Shown here: one piece after another, positions 19,304 to 28,236 of the stretch
Layout: every line of letters starts with the position of its first letter
Numbering within the stretch: the first letter of the stretch is position 1
NCBI RefSeq assembly: GCF_900177535.1
Contig: NZ_FXAJ01000005.1
Coordinates: forward strand, 62,001-126,000
Origin: Priestia filamentosa
GTDB lineage: Bacteria > Bacillota > Bacilli > Bacillales > Bacillaceae_H
Length of the DNA stretch: 64,000 nucleotides
Direction of reading: 5' to 3'
The notes under the pieces: model-generated
Seen by the model: only the letters and a program-made list of their open reading frames with translations
Database searches by the model: none
What the model was told of the DNA's origin: nothing
Program-made: the position numbers and the translations under genes

Positions 19304-20359
19304 CTATCCTACATTGCGTTGTTTGTAGAGTAAAAAAATAAAATAAGGAGCTCCGACAGCTGCCGTAAAGACTCCGGCTGGTATCTCTAATGGAAGAAAT
19401 ACAACTCTTCCAATCGTATCTGAAATCAAAACTAAAATGGCTCCAATAAAAGCACTTAGTGGAAGCAATGCCCCAAATGATGACCCTACAAGTCTTCTTG
19501 CAATATGTGGAGCTAATAAACCGACAAAACTAATCCCTCCACCAAAAGCAACGGCGCTTCCTGTTAACGCTGTGCTTACAAGCAGTAGGAAAAAGCGGGA
19601 AAGTTGAACACGGTTTCCAACTGAAGTTGCTACGTCTTCTCCAAACTCTTGAATATTAATCATTCTAATCATCACTATTGTAACAAAAAATAAAATAAGC
19701 GTAATAGGAAAAAGAATCCGAACTCCTTCCCATGAAGCTCCATATACTGATCCTGTAATCCAAATATTTGCCTGACTTTGTTGATGGATCGGTCCCATAA
19801 TAAGAAGAAGCGTTGTTGCAGCCTTTGTAAAAGCCCACATTCCAATACCTACAAGAACCATCCGAACGGGTGAAACTCCACCTTGCCATGCAAAAAGGTA
19901 AAGAAGAATAGAAATGATACAGGCTCCAGTAAATGCTGCAAGCGGAAGCCACTCAATACTCACAGTTAGTGTCCCACTATCTGTGCTAAAAAGATTTAAA
20001 AATAGCACAACGGCAGCAGCTGCTCCCCCCGTGATCCCAATGATATCAGGAGATGCTATAGGGTTTTTTACCACTCCTTGTAAAATTGCACCTGCGATTG
20101 CTAAACAAATACCAACAAGCATCGCAATAATGATTCGAGGTAGACGAAAGGAGTTAACAATAAGGGTTGAAAAAGGATCTCCATTCCCCCACAAGACAGA
20201 GACAACTTTTAAAGGTGAAATAAACTGTTCTCCAAGCCCTATTACAACAATCGCACTCCCCAACAATAAGACAAAAAAGACAATATTAATGTTTAATGAC
20301 TTCCGATCTATTAGGAACGAAAAGCTATTACGCATCCGAAAAGGTGTGTATTTGTTCAT
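19304..20359 (-). CDS. yfhA: FecCD-family siderophore permease (YfhA-like)
   Basis: 351 aa with about nine or ten membrane segments and the FecCD/BtuC motifs (GISFVGLLAPHIARRLVG near residue 285, and LADTIGR-like ISDTIGRV). It pairs with the next permease to form the heteromeric pore. Start and the yfiZ stop overlap by four bases (ATGA). The gene order yfiZ-yfhA is that of B. subtilis. Confidence 0.92.
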   Translation of the reverse strand: MNKYTPFRMRNSFSFLIDRKSLNINIVFFVLLLGSAIVVIGLGEQFISPLKVVSVLWGNGDPFSTLIVNSFRLPRIIIAMLVGICLAIAGAILQGVVKNPIASPDIIGITGGAAAAVVLFLNLFSTDSGTLTVSIEWLPLAAFTGACIISILLYLFAWQGGVSPVRMVLVGIGMWAFTKAATTLLLIMGPIHQQSQANIWITGSVYGASWEGVRILFPITLILFFVTIVMIRMINIQEFGEDVATSVGNRVQLSRFFLLLVSTALTGSAVAFGGGISFVGLLAPHIARRLVGSSFGALLPLSAFIGAILVLISDTIGRVVFLPLEIPAGVFTAAVGAPYFIFLLYKQRNVG

Positions 20360-21360
20360 AAAACCTCTCCTTTTCTACGCGCAATGTATATGAAAAAAGG
20401 AGTTCCCAAAATAGCCGTCATAATTCCCACAGGCACTTCTTCTGGCATAATTACATATCGTGCTCCAATATCTGCTAGAAGGAGTAGCATAGCTCCTAGC
20501 ACTCCGCTATAAGGAATGAGCCATCGATAATCATTTCCAATCACAAAACGAGCAAGTTGTGGAATAATGATGCCAACAAAGCCAATTGGTCCTGCTACAG
20601 CAACTGCTCCTCCTGCTAACAGAATGGTCACAACTGCTGTTATCAGTTTGACAGTTCCTGTTCGCTGACCGAGTCCAAGCGCTACCTCTTCACCCATTGC
20701 TAGTGTATTTAATTTTCTTCCTAGAAATAAGGAGACAGCTGTTGCTCCTATAAGATAAGGTAAAACAGCTTGTAAAAGTGATAAATCACGGCCTTGTACA
20801 GAACCAGCCAACCAGAAAAGCATCTGTTCAAGAGCTTGTTCATCCAAAACGAGTAAACCCTGCGTTAATGAAGCAAACATGGCTGCAATCGCTGCTCCTG
20901 CTAACGTAAGCTTCATTGGTGTAAGACCATCTCGCCCAGCTGAAGCAAGCAAGTAAACGACAATACCTGAAAAAGCAGCTCCTAAAAAAGCAAGCCAAGT
21001 AAATCCTTGCAACGAATTGATAGAAAAAAGCATAAGTCCTATCACAATGAAAAAACTTGCTCCTGCATTAAAGCCAATAATATCTGGAGAAGCGAGCGGA
21101 TTTTTAGTTAAAGCTTGCAAAAGCAGACCGGAGATAGCTAAGCTGCTCCCTATTGCCGTTGCAATTAAAGCTCTTGGGATTCGCACAGTCCTTACGACAA
21201 TTTGCTCATTAGAACCGTTAAAATGCGATACAGCATTTATAACAGTATGTATTCCTGTATTTGTATAACCCATTAAAACACTTAAACACATGCAAAGTAT
21301 TAACAAGAGGATGAGCAAAAAAAGTCCAAGACTTTTTTGAAGAGGTGTGCTCAGATTCAT
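20356..21360 (-). CDS. yfiZ: FecCD-family siderophore permease (YfiZ-like)
   Basis: 334 aa membrane protein. It has the family motif AVAGPIGFVGIIIPQLARF near residue 255 and the PEEVPVGIMTAILGTPFFIY C-terminus. It is the first gene of yfiZ-yfhA-yusV, reading away from yfiY, with a sigma-A promoter and a Fur box in the divergent region. In B. subtilis this system takes up schizokinen and arthrobactin; the same substrate is inferred here. Confidence 0.92.
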   Translation of the reverse strand: MNLSTPLQKSLGLFLLILLLILCMCLSVLMGYTNTGIHTVINAVSHFNGSNEQIVVRTVRIPRALIATAIGSSLAISGLLLQALTKNPLASPDIIGFNAGASFFIVIGLMLFSINSLQGFTWLAFLGAAFSGIVVYLLASAGRDGLTPMKLTLAGAAIAAMFASLTQGLLVLDEQALEQMLFWLAGSVQGRDLSLLQAVLPYLIGATAVSLFLGRKLNTLAMGEEVALGLGQRTGTVKLITAVVTILLAGGAVAVAGPIGFVGIIIPQLARFVIGNDYRWLIPYSGVLGAMLLLLADIGARYVIMPEEVPVGIMTAILGTPFFIYIARRKGEVL

Positions 21361-21416
21361 GACGGTGACCCCTATTCTATCTTAAGTATAAAATTTTCTG
21401 TTTTTTTTCTTTCTTT

Positions 21417-21445
21417 AGTGTATGAGATGACAAAAGTACTGTCAA
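21417..21445 (-). promoter_or_regulatory. Sigma-A promoter of yfiZ-yfhA-yusV
   Basis: TTGACA (21440-21445) and TACACT (21417-21422) are spaced by 17 bases on the minus strand. The Fur box at 21452-21466 ends just upstream of the -35. Confidence 0.78.
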
Positions 21446-21451
21446 TGACTT

Positions 21452-21466
21452 TGAAAATCATTTTCA
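21452..21466. promoter_or_regulatory. Fur box 1 (yfiZ side)
   Basis: TGAAAATCATTTTCA is a perfect 7-1-7 palindrome of the Fur type. It sits between the two divergent promoters, next to the yfiZ -35. Confidence 0.88.
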
Positions 21467-21473
21467 ATTATTA

Positions 21474-21502
21474 TTGACTTTCCATTTTCTTTCTCCTATT
21501 AT
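21474..21502 (+). promoter_or_regulatory. Sigma-A promoter of yfiY
   Basis: TTGACT (21474-21479) and TATTAT (21497-21502) are spaced by 17 bases. The predicted start falls inside Fur box 2. Confidence 0.8.
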
Positions 21503-21507
21503 CTAAT

Positions 21508-21522
21508 TGATAATGGTTTTCA
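21508..21522. promoter_or_regulatory. Fur box 2 (yfiY side)
   Basis: TGATAATGGTTTTCA matches the Fur 7-1-7 consensus at all but two positions. It covers the predicted transcription start of yfiY. Confidence 0.82.
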
Positions 21523-21543
21523 TATAATGAGGGGGATGGAGAT

Positions 21544-22509
21544 ATGATTAGAGGTACAAAAAACCGTTTTCTGGCTCTTTTTACTGTTCTCACATTGCTA
21601 TTTGTATTAGCAGCATGCGGAAACAGTGAAAGCTCAGGAAAGGAAAAAAGCACCGAAAAAGAAACAATAACAATTAAGCATGCGATGGGAGAATCCAAAG
21701 TTCCAAAGAATCCGAAACGGGTTGTGGTGCTAACAAATGAAGGAACAGAGGCTCTTCTTGCACTTGGTATTAAACCTGTTGGTGCTGTTCAATCATGGAC
21801 AGGCAATCCATGGTATAACCATATTAAAGATGATATGAAAGACGTTAAAGTTGTCGGAACAGAAATGGAACCAAGTCTTGAAACAATTGCGTCTCTTAAA
21901 CCAGATTTAATCATCGGAAATAAAGTACGACAAGAGAAAGTATATGATAAGTTAAATGCTATTGCTCCAACTGTTTTCACTGAAGAACTTCGCGGAGATT
22001 GGAAGGAAAACTTCAAGGTGTACGCAAAAACGGTTAATAAAGAAAAAGAAGGAAATAAAGTATTAAGTGATTTTGATAATCGTGTTGCCGAACTAAAAGA
22101 GGAACTTGGGGATGAAACAAATAAAAAAGTCTCGCTTGTTCGCTTTATGGCTGGTGAAACAAGAATTTATCATAAAGATACATTTGCAGGAATTATTTTA
22201 GATCAACTAGGTTTTAAGCGTCCTGAAGAACAGAATAAAGCAGACTTTGCTGAGATGGGTGTAACAGACGAGCGCATTCCTGCAATGGATGGAGATGTTC
22301 TCTTCTATTTCACGTATGATACAGGCGATAAAAAAGGAAATGAAGTAGAAAAAGAGTGGACGAACAAAGAGCTTTTCAAAAACCTTTCCGTTTCTAAAAA
22401 CGGACAAGTTTATAAAGTTGATGATGCCATTTGGAACACTGCAGGTGGTGTAATTGCCGCAGATAAAATGCTTGATGATATTGAAAAATACTTTTTGAAT
22501 AAGAAATAA
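21544..22509 (+). CDS. yfiY: Siderophore-binding lipoprotein (YfiY-like)
   Basis: 321 aa. A signal sequence with lipobox LAAC (Cys near residue 22) shows a lipid-anchored receptor outside the membrane. The mature part is a FepB/FhuD-type periplasmic-binding fold with the ETIASLKPDLIIG hallmark near residue 115. It is divergent from yfiZ-yfhA-yusV and shares the Fur-box region. Close similarity to YfiY suggests hydroxamate (schizokinen/arthrobactin) binding. It ends in its own terminator. Confidence 0.92.
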   Translation: MIRGTKNRFLALFTVLTLLFVLAACGNSESSGKEKSTEKETITIKHAMGESKVPKNPKRVVVLTNEGTEALLALGIKPVGAVQSWTGNPWYNHIKDDMKDVKVVGTEMEPSLETIASLKPDLIIGNKVRQEKVYDKLNAIAPTVFTEELRGDWKENFKVYAKTVNKEKEGNKVLSDFDNRVAELKEELGDETNKKVSLVRFMAGETRIYHKDTFAGIILDQLGFKRPEEQNKADFAEMGVTDERIPAMDGDVLFYFTYDTGDKKGNEVEKEWTNKELFKNLSVSKNGQVYKVDDAIWNTAGGVIAADKMLDDIEKYFLNKK

Positions 22510-22513
22510 TATG

Positions 22514-22540
22514 AAGGAGGCTAATAATAGCCTCCTTTTT
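22514..22540 (+). terminator. Terminator of yfiY
   Basis: AAGGAGGCTA pairs with TAGCCTCCTT around a short AT loop, followed by TTTTT. It overlaps the stop of the convergent LacI gene. Confidence 0.88.
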
Positions 22541-23513
22541 ATACTGTTTTTCGTTCAATTAATTTTAAAGGAAGTTGAGATTGAGAAGGAGCTTCTGCTT
22601 CATGCAGAACGGAATGAATCTTTGCAAGAGCTCTTGAACCAAGCTCTACAATTGGATGTTCAATTGTCGTAATATGAAGTGCTTCTGCTAATGGGTGATT
22701 ATCAAAACCTATAAATGCTAAATCTGTTGGAACTTTTACCCCGTATTCATTACAGCTCGTCATGACCCCTGCTGCAACATAATCACTTGCAACAAGTAAA
22801 GCAGTTGGAGACTCAGGCATCTTCTTTAATTGCTCTATAACTCTTCTCCCGTCTTCAATAAATAAACATCCCTTAAAAATCCACTGTTCTCTAACATCCA
22901 TTTCAAACTTTTCTCCAAAGTCATAGTAAGCTTGTATCCTTCTTTTACTATTTGATCCTTCTAAACGACTAAGACAGCAGCCAACTCTCTTGTGTCCCTT
23001 TTCTCTCAAATAGTTCATGCCAATGGCAAAGCCTTCGTAATGGTTAATTGAGATCGTAGAGATTTTTTTACTTTCTCGATCTTCACAGATAAGGATAGGA
23101 CCGTACTCACTATAAGATTCGATAAGACTCCATTCTACTTTCCTAGAAATAATAATAAGGCCATCAACTTGCTTTTTCTTTAACATTTCTAGGGCTTCAA
23201 TTTCCTTTTCTCTTTCATACTTTGTTTGATAAATCATTAATTTATAATCATGTTTCATCGCTTTATTTGAAATTCCATCTACAACAGCGCTGAAATAAGG
23301 AAGAGTCATATTAGGAACGACAACACCAACAATACCTGTGTGGCCTTTTGCAAGATGAATCGCATTAATATTAGGAGTATAATTTAATTGTTTGATGATG
23401 TCTAATACTGCTTTTCGCTTTTCTTCAGCCACATATGGATGATTATTTAACACTCTAGAAACTGTTGTAATAGAAACATTTGCAAGCTCTGCAATCTTAC
23501 GAATGTTACTCAT
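22539..23513 (-). CDS. LacI-family transcriptional regulator
   Basis: 324 aa from ATG 23513 with SD GGAGG; the longer frame to 23576 has no SD. Residues 2-50 form the LacI helix-turn-helix (IRKIAELANVSITTVSRVLN) and the hinge, followed by a type I periplasmic-binding effector domain (about 60-324). No sugar or catabolic gene is adjacent, so neither target nor ligand can be inferred. It lies between the convergent siderophore gene and liaR. Confidence 0.9.
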   Translation of the reverse strand: MSNIRKIAELANVSITTVSRVLNNHPYVAEEKRKAVLDIIKQLNYTPNINAIHLAKGHTGIVGVVVPNMTLPYFSAVVDGISNKAMKHDYKLMIYQTKYEREKEIEALEMLKKKQVDGLIIISRKVEWSLIESYSEYGPILICEDRESKKISTISINHYEGFAIGMNYLREKGHKRVGCCLSRLEGSNSKRRIQAYYDFGEKFEMDVREQWIFKGCLFIEDGRRVIEQLKKMPESPTALLVASDYVAAGVMTSCNEYGVKVPTDLAFIGFDNHPLAEALHITTIEHPIVELGSRALAKIHSVLHEAEAPSQSQLPLKLIERKTV

Positions 23514-23576
23514 CTCTTCCCTCCTTCTTTTATAAAGCAAAAAAGCATAGGAGAATACTCTTATGCATAAATCCAA

Positions 23577-24209
23577 CTAGTCCACAAGTTTGTTTCGGTG
23601 AGCATAAATGGCTGCTTGTGTCCGATCTTCTACTTCTAGTTTTGAAAATATATTTGTTGTATGAGTTTTAACTGTCTTCACAGCAATAAAAAGAGCTTCT
23701 GCAATCTCTCCATTTGTTTTTCCTTCTGCAATAAGACGAAGAATTTCAAGCTCGCGTGCTGTTAAAAAGTCATGTGGAAAAGACTGTGAAGGCGTTCGCA
23801 TTCTTGATAGCACTTTTCCGGTTACCTTTGCTTCAAGGACAGACTCACCTTTAGCAGCAGCTCTAATTGCAGAAGCAATTTCATGGGCTTTCGAGGTTTT
23901 AAGCAAATAGCTTAATGCCCCAGCTTCAATAACGGGATACACTTTATCATCATCAATAAAGCTTGTTAGAACGATAATTCTAGCATCTGACATAGATGAA
24001 CAAATTCTTTTTGTTGCTTCAACACCATCCATTCCTTCCATCACAAGATCCATTAAGATAACGTCTGGTTTATGCTCTAAAGCAAGCTGGATTCCTTCCT
24101 TCCCGTTTGATGCTTCTCCAACAACTTCAATGTCAGGCTGTGCTTCTAAATAAGCAGCCATTCCAAGTCTAACCATTTCATGGTCGTCTACTAGCAGTAC
24201 CCGAATCAT
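23577..24209 (-). CDS. liaR: LiaR, NarL-type response regulator
   Basis: 210 aa. The receiver has the acidic DD pair, phospho-Asp in DVILMDLVMEG near residue 54 and Lys in the usual place. The LuxR-type helix-turn-helix is at 145-205 (LTARELEILRLIAEGKTNGE). In B. subtilis LiaR activates liaIH in response to lipid II-binding antibiotics. It is the last gene of liaIHGFSR; the LiaS stop overlaps its start. Confidence 0.95.
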   Translation of the reverse strand: MIRVLLVDDHEMVRLGMAAYLEAQPDIEVVGEASNGKEGIQLALEHKPDVILMDLVMEGMDGVEATKRICSSMSDARIIVLTSFIDDDKVYPVIEAGALSYLLKTSKAHEIASAIRAAAKGESVLEAKVTGKVLSRMRTPSQSFPHDFLTARELEILRLIAEGKTNGEIAEALFIAVKTVKTHTTNIFSKLEVEDRTQAAIYAHRNKLVD

Positions 24210-25261
24210 TATTCTCTCTCCTTACTCTCATCTACAATCGGTATTTTTACTGTTATTTGTGTTCCTTTATCAGGAAGCGATATAATCTCGGCTACTCCTC
24301 CAACCTCACTTGCTCGCTCTGTAATAGACTGCAAACCGTATGAAGAAGCTTTTGTATCTCCCTGATCAAATCCTACACCATTATCAATAATCTTTAAATA
24401 TACTCCATTATGTACTTTATGAAGCTTCACAACGACAGCGCTTGCCTTTGAATGTCTAAAGACGTTTGAAAGTGCTTCTTGGACAATACGAAACAAGTGA
24501 TCTTCAATGCCTTTTGAAAGGAGAATATCTTCAAAATCCCAATGAATGTCCATTGTTTGTTTGCTATTTAATTCTTGCAAAAGTTCCTGGAGTCCTTCAT
24601 TGAGCGATTTATTTTCAAGCGTTGCTGGACGCAAATGTAATAAAAGGGCTCTCATTTCATTCTGAGCATCTCCTGCCATTTTCTCGATTAACGTAAGTTG
24701 TTTTAAATGCTTGCTGTCCTGCTGCGTCATTTCCTTTACAGCAGAAGACATCATTGAGATAGCAAAAAGTTGCTGACTTACTGCGTCATGAAGCTCTCGT
24801 GCCAAACGCTGACGCTCTTCAACAACAGCTGAACGTCTTAGCTGATCACGCCACTCTACTTTCTCTGCTGAAAGTTTTTGAAGAGAAGCTACTTGCTTTT
24901 CAATTTGACTAGCCATCTGATTAAGCTGTTCTCCGATTAAACCAACCTCGTCTTCCCCAAGGTTAGATAATCTATAAGAAAAGTTTCCTTTTTCATACCG
25001 TAAAATAGATTCGAATAAGACTTCCAGCCGTTCTTTAAGAGGATTTCCATATGAGTAGCCTGCTACAACACCAATTCCTATCACAGCAAAGAGAAGAAAG
25101 AAAATAAAGGGGATATTAAACCAATTCAAGCTCAAAAAATCGAGGGGATTAAGTTTGAAATAAGACATTACAATTGTTAAAACAAAAAGAAGAGTAATAA
25201 TGTTCATGACTACGAAAATATTAATAAAGCGCCACTGAATATTTAATCGTTTCCTTTTCAT
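24209..25261 (-). CDS. liaS: LiaS, HPK7-type membrane sensor kinase
   Basis: 350 aa. Two membrane segments (about 12-34 and 47-68) with a short external loop, a HAMP linker, then the HisKA_3 dimerisation helix with His in ARELHDAVSQQLFAIS, and an HATPase domain (DNGVGFD, GLQSITERA). The very short sensor loop is the intramembrane-sensing type, which needs LiaF as inhibitor. It overlaps liaF by four bases and liaR by one. Confidence 0.95.
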   Translation of the reverse strand: MKRKRLNIQWRFINIFVVMNIITLLFVLTIVMSYFKLNPLDFLSLNWFNIPFIFFLLFAVIGIGVVAGYSYGNPLKERLEVLFESILRYEKGNFSYRLSNLGEDEVGLIGEQLNQMASQIEKQVASLQKLSAEKVEWRDQLRRSAVVEERQRLARELHDAVSQQLFAISMMSSAVKEMTQQDSKHLKQLTLIEKMAGDAQNEMRALLLHLRPATLENKSLNEGLQELLQELNSKQTMDIHWDFEDILLSKGIEDHLFRIVQEALSNVFRHSKASAVVVKLHKVHNGVYLKIIDNGVGFDQGDTKASSYGLQSITERASEVGGVAEIISLPDKGTQITVKIPIVDESKERE

Positions 25262-26034
25262 AAATGCCTCACATCAATATCCCCAATAAGTGTTGTAATA
25301 GCAATCTTCACTTTCGCATCAGCCCCTTCATATCCGTTTGTAACAATAGAGGCTTGTCGATTGAATCCGCTTTGTTCATAGTGAAAAACTTTTGTTTTCC
25401 CAAATAGATTTGTTGTTGTTACCGAAACTTCCAAGTCATATGGTACATAAATATCAACATCTCCAATAAGTCCGCTAATAACAATGGCATTTTCACCCAC
25501 TGGAACGATTGCTTTAGATAAATCAATTTTCACATCTCCAATAAGGTGAGAAAGATTTAAATCTTTTAAATCAAACTGATGATTAATCAAACGAAAATCA
25601 CCAAGAAGTGAATTTTGGTATGGTATCCCTCGCACATGTATATCTTCTTTGTATACTTGTTCCTCTTTTTGAAATGAAATAGGTTCCTTACCCTTCTTAG
25701 AAAAGAACCCTTTCTTTTTACGGTTCTCTTGCTTTTCTCGTGTTTTCCACATCTTCTTCCCTGTAAGAAGACGATAGCCAACATATATAAAAGCTGCTGC
25801 AACTGCTAAGCCTGCTAGATTTACATTGAAAATATTTTGAAAAGCAACAACTGCTGAAAGACCTAAAAATCCTATGCCAATCATTCGATTGCCGTATCGT
25901 AAAAAGAAGGCGCCAACCATAAATAAAAAGAGAGGACCTGCTAATATACCAGCTAAATGAACAATGTTGAGTAAAATACTAATTCCGGTAAAAACAACTA
26001 GAAGTCCGAGTAGTTTGTTTTTAGGCAGGCGCAC
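25258..26034 (-). CDS. liaF: LiaF, membrane inhibitor of LiaS/LiaR
   Basis: 258 aa from GTG 26034, which has GGAGG seven bases upstream. An in-frame ATG at 26055 overlaps the liaG stop but has only a weak SD and would place that GGAGG inside the gene. The N-terminal part has about four membrane helices (6-105), followed by a basic linker and a C-terminal LiaF/YvqF domain with GDVKIDLSKAIVPVGENAIV. LiaF holds LiaS inactive without envelope stress. Confidence 0.92.
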   Translation of the reverse strand: MRLPKNKLLGLLVVFTGISILLNIVHLAGILAGPLFLFMVGAFFLRYGNRMIGIGFLGLSAVVAFQNIFNVNLAGLAVAAAFIYVGYRLLTGKKMWKTREKQENRKKKGFFSKKGKEPISFQKEEQVYKEDIHVRGIPYQNSLLGDFRLINHQFDLKDLNLSHLIGDVKIDLSKAIVPVGENAIVISGLIGDVDIYVPYDLEVSVTTTNLFGKTKVFHYEQSGFNRQASIVTNGYEGADAKVKIAITTLIGDIDVRHL

Positions 26035-26054
26035 ATCCTCCCCTCCTTTTCTCA

Positions 26055-26918
26055 TTATTGAATATCAATATCACCGCTTGTAGCCTTGATGTTAAAAGCA
26101 TATTTTCCATTTCCTTCTTTAGCCTCTAAGTCCTCTTCCATTTTTGTTTTTACTTTAAATCTTTGATCTACGTTAATATCGCCTGAAGAAACATGGGCTT
26201 TGAGGTGCGTATTGCTCTTATGTGGAAGTTTGACGTCAATATCGCCTGACGTTGCTTTCACACTTCCATTACCTTTAACCTTATCCATTACAATGGATAT
26301 ATCGCCTGATGTTGCTTTTGCATCAATTTCTCCCTCAAATCCGTTAAGCGTCAAATTTCCTGATGTTAAATGCGCAAGTGTTGTCTCTGTGCTAAGATTT
26401 TCACCCTTCACATTTCCAGAAGACTTTTCAATATGAAGCTGTTTAGCACCTACATCAAAAATCTGCGTATCTCCTGAGGTAGCTTGAACGATAAGCCGAT
26501 CTAATTCCAATGGTTTCTCTCCATTATTCTTAATGGAAACATTACCAGAGCTTGATGCAATATTTACATCTCTTTCATAGCTACTTGGTACCTCTATTGT
26601 AACCTTTGTAGATTGAAACATATTAAACGTAGCACCTTTTTGTTTAATATTTAACACATCGCCAACTTGATTCATGCTTATACTCTTTTTAAATGCCCGC
26701 TTATCTTCTACGATTACTTTAATATCTCGACGGTCTTTTGCAATAAAGTTAACATCAGCACTTTTAATGTTTAACTTAATATTATGAATCTCATCTTTTG
26801 CAAACGTCTCACTTTTCGTTCTCTTGTCTCCAAATGCAAAAGAACTTTGATTAATAAGAAAACTAGACAGCACGGTTATTCCTATAATAACAAATAAAAG
26901 CCCTATTAATTTTTTCAT
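26055..26918 (-). CDS. liaG: LiaG, membrane-anchored DUF4097 beta-sheet protein
   Basis: 287 aa with one N-terminal membrane segment, then a repeated TSGD(I/V) pattern: at least five copies of SGDI/SGDV/SGN between residues 120 and 287. This is the beta-solenoid DUF4097 repeat, exposed on the outer face. Its role in lia regulation is not settled. A hairpin between liaH and liaG may reduce transcription into this gene. Confidence 0.92.
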   Translation of the reverse strand: MKKLIGLLFVIIGITVLSSFLINQSSFAFGDKRTKSETFAKDEIHNIKLNIKSADVNFIAKDRRDIKVIVEDKRAFKKSISMNQVGDVLNIKQKGATFNMFQSTKVTIEVPSSYERDVNIASSSGNVSIKNNGEKPLELDRLIVQATSGDTQIFDVGAKQLHIEKSSGNVKGENLSTETTLAHLTSGNLTLNGFEGEIDAKATSGDISIVMDKVKGNGSVKATSGDIDVKLPHKSNTHLKAHVSSGDINVDQRFKVKTKMEEDLEAKEGNGKYAFNIKATSGDIDIQ

Positions 26919-26942
26919 ATTCGTTTCTCCTTAGCCTAAAGT

Positions 26943-26976
26943 AAAATTCCCATCGGTGCGGAAAGAACACCGATGG
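26943..26976 (-). terminator. Hairpin/attenuator between liaH and liaG
   Basis: CCATCGGTG/CACCGATGG is a perfect 9-bp GC-containing stem with a nine-base loop. On the minus strand it is followed by GAATTTTAC, so it resembles a leaky terminator. It would let liaIH be made in excess over liaGFSR, as is known for the B. subtilis operon. Confidence 0.75.
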
Positions 26977-26994
26977 TTTGTTTACTTTTCATAG

Positions 26995-27651
26995 TTAAGC
27001 CTTTTGTACTTCTTTCAATTTTTGAAGCTCGTTTTCTACATCTTCCTCATGCTCAAGCTTTGTAAATGATGTTTGTTCTCCACCAAAGTTGTAAGAAGTA
27101 TATACATTTGCTTTTGTTTCCATGTCCATAATACGCGCTTCAAGACGCTGAAATTCTCTGTATGAACTATTCGAATCAATTCGATTAATAGATGCATTCA
27201 TATGTTCTTTTGCTTTTACAACATTTGCACGTGCAACAAGCGTATGTCTCTTATCTCTTAAAGCTTGAATTCTTTCTTCTAGTTTTCCTAATTGTTCTTT
27301 TAATTCAACAAGCTGTGCTACAGATTGCTCATATATCTCTTCGTATTGTAACACTTTTTCTTCATATTGTTTCATCTCCATGAGTGCTTTTCGAGCTAAA
27401 TCTTCCTCACCAGAATTAACAGCAATCTGAGCTTGATCATAGCGTTTCTTTTTCATTTTTTGAGAGTATGTTAAACGACGTTCAAAATCTGCTTTAATAG
27501 CTTCTTGCTGAGCGACAGCATGCCTTGCTTTTGAAAGCTCTTCTTCCATATCGCGTAAATATTGATTAATCATCACTAGCGGATTTTCCATCTTGTCTAA
27601 GTTATCGTTTACTGTTGCAACAACCATATTTCTAATTCTTCTTAATACCAT
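26995..27651 (-). CDS. liaH: LiaH, PspA/IM30-family phage-shock protein
   Basis: 218 aa, almost wholly coiled-coil, with the PspA/IM30 fold starting at VLRRIRNMVVATVNDNLDKM. In B. subtilis LiaH forms large rings recruited to the membrane by LiaI under envelope stress. Strong SD GGAGG. It is the second gene of the operon, 27 bases after liaI. Confidence 0.95.
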   Translation of the reverse strand: MVLRRIRNMVVATVNDNLDKMENPLVMINQYLRDMEEELSKARHAVAQQEAIKADFERRLTYSQKMKKKRYDQAQIAVNSGEEDLARKALMEMKQYEEKVLQYEEIYEQSVAQLVELKEQLGKLEERIQALRDKRHTLVARANVVKAKEHMNASINRIDSNSSYREFQRLEARIMDMETKANVYTSYNFGGEQTSFTKLEHEEDVENELQKLKEVQKA

Positions 27652-27678
27652 TTTTATTTCCTCCTCAGGGGTTTTAAA

Positions 27679-28074
27679 TTATTTATCTTTTTTCAAGAAA
27701 TCTTCCCATTCTGTATCAAATGAACTTTTTGTTACAGGGTCTGAAACAACTGGGCTACTGTAATGATATTCTTCTGATGAAGTTTCTTTTTGGCTTGTTA
27801 GCATCTTCCATCCAACATAGATAAAGAAAGCAGCGAAAGCAACTCCCGCTAGAAACGGTACTGCGTTTGCAATTAAGATGATTCCAAAGAAAATAGCAAT
27901 GATGCCTAATACTTTTTTTCCTTTTGAATCTCCTTTATTTACCGTTAGCCATCCATAGTATAAAAGGACGCATGCTACAAGGAATGATAGAATCCCTCCT
28001 AAAAAGCCGTTTCCTAGCAAAATGCTTCCTCCAATAAGTACGAAGACAATTCCAAGCAATGCTTTTACATTCAA
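27679..28074 (-). CDS. liaI: LiaI, small membrane anchor for LiaH
   Basis: 131 aa from a TTG start at 28074, ten bases after AAAGGAGG. The frame upstream to 28134 starts inside the promoter, and the nearby ATG at 28070 is out of frame and followed by a stop. It has about three or four membrane helices (LiaI-LiaF-type) and a polar C-terminus with FDTEWEDFLKK. It is the first gene of liaIHGFSR. Confidence 0.88.
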   Translation of the reverse strand: MNVKALLGIVFVLIGGSILLGNGFLGGILSFLVACVLLYYGWLTVNKGDSKGKKVLGIIAIFFGIILIANAVPFLAGVAFAAFFIYVGWKMLTSQKETSSEEYHYSSPVVSDPVTKSSFDTEWEDFLKKDK

Positions 28075-28107
28075 TGTTTTGTCCCCTCCTTTCGTTTCGT
28101 TACTTTT

Positions 28108-28175
28108 ACTATAGGTAATTTTTATTGTTCTCATAACGTCTTAGCGGTGCATTTTGCGCTAAGACTCTAGTCTTA
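28108..28175 (-). promoter_or_regulatory. liaI promoter with candidate LiaR operator
   Basis: A TATAGT -10 (28108-28113, minus strand) has no good -35, as expected for an activator-dependent promoter. A near-perfect palindrome TAAGACTAGAGTCTTA (28160-28175) lies centred about 67 bases upstream of the predicted start. Its position and symmetry suit the LiaR response-regulator site; the identification is an inference. Confidence 0.6.
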
Positions 28176-28193
28176 TTTTTATGTCAGTCCACC

Positions 28194-28232
28194 AAAAAAA
28201 GAGGATTCCCCTGAGCGGAGAACCCTCTTTTT
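28194..28232 (-). terminator. Terminator of the CitT/DctR-like operon
   Basis: AAAAAGAGGGTTCTCC pairs with GGGGAATCCTCTTTTT around a short loop, ending in a T tract on the minus strand. Confidence 0.88.
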
Positions 28233-28236
28233 AGGC

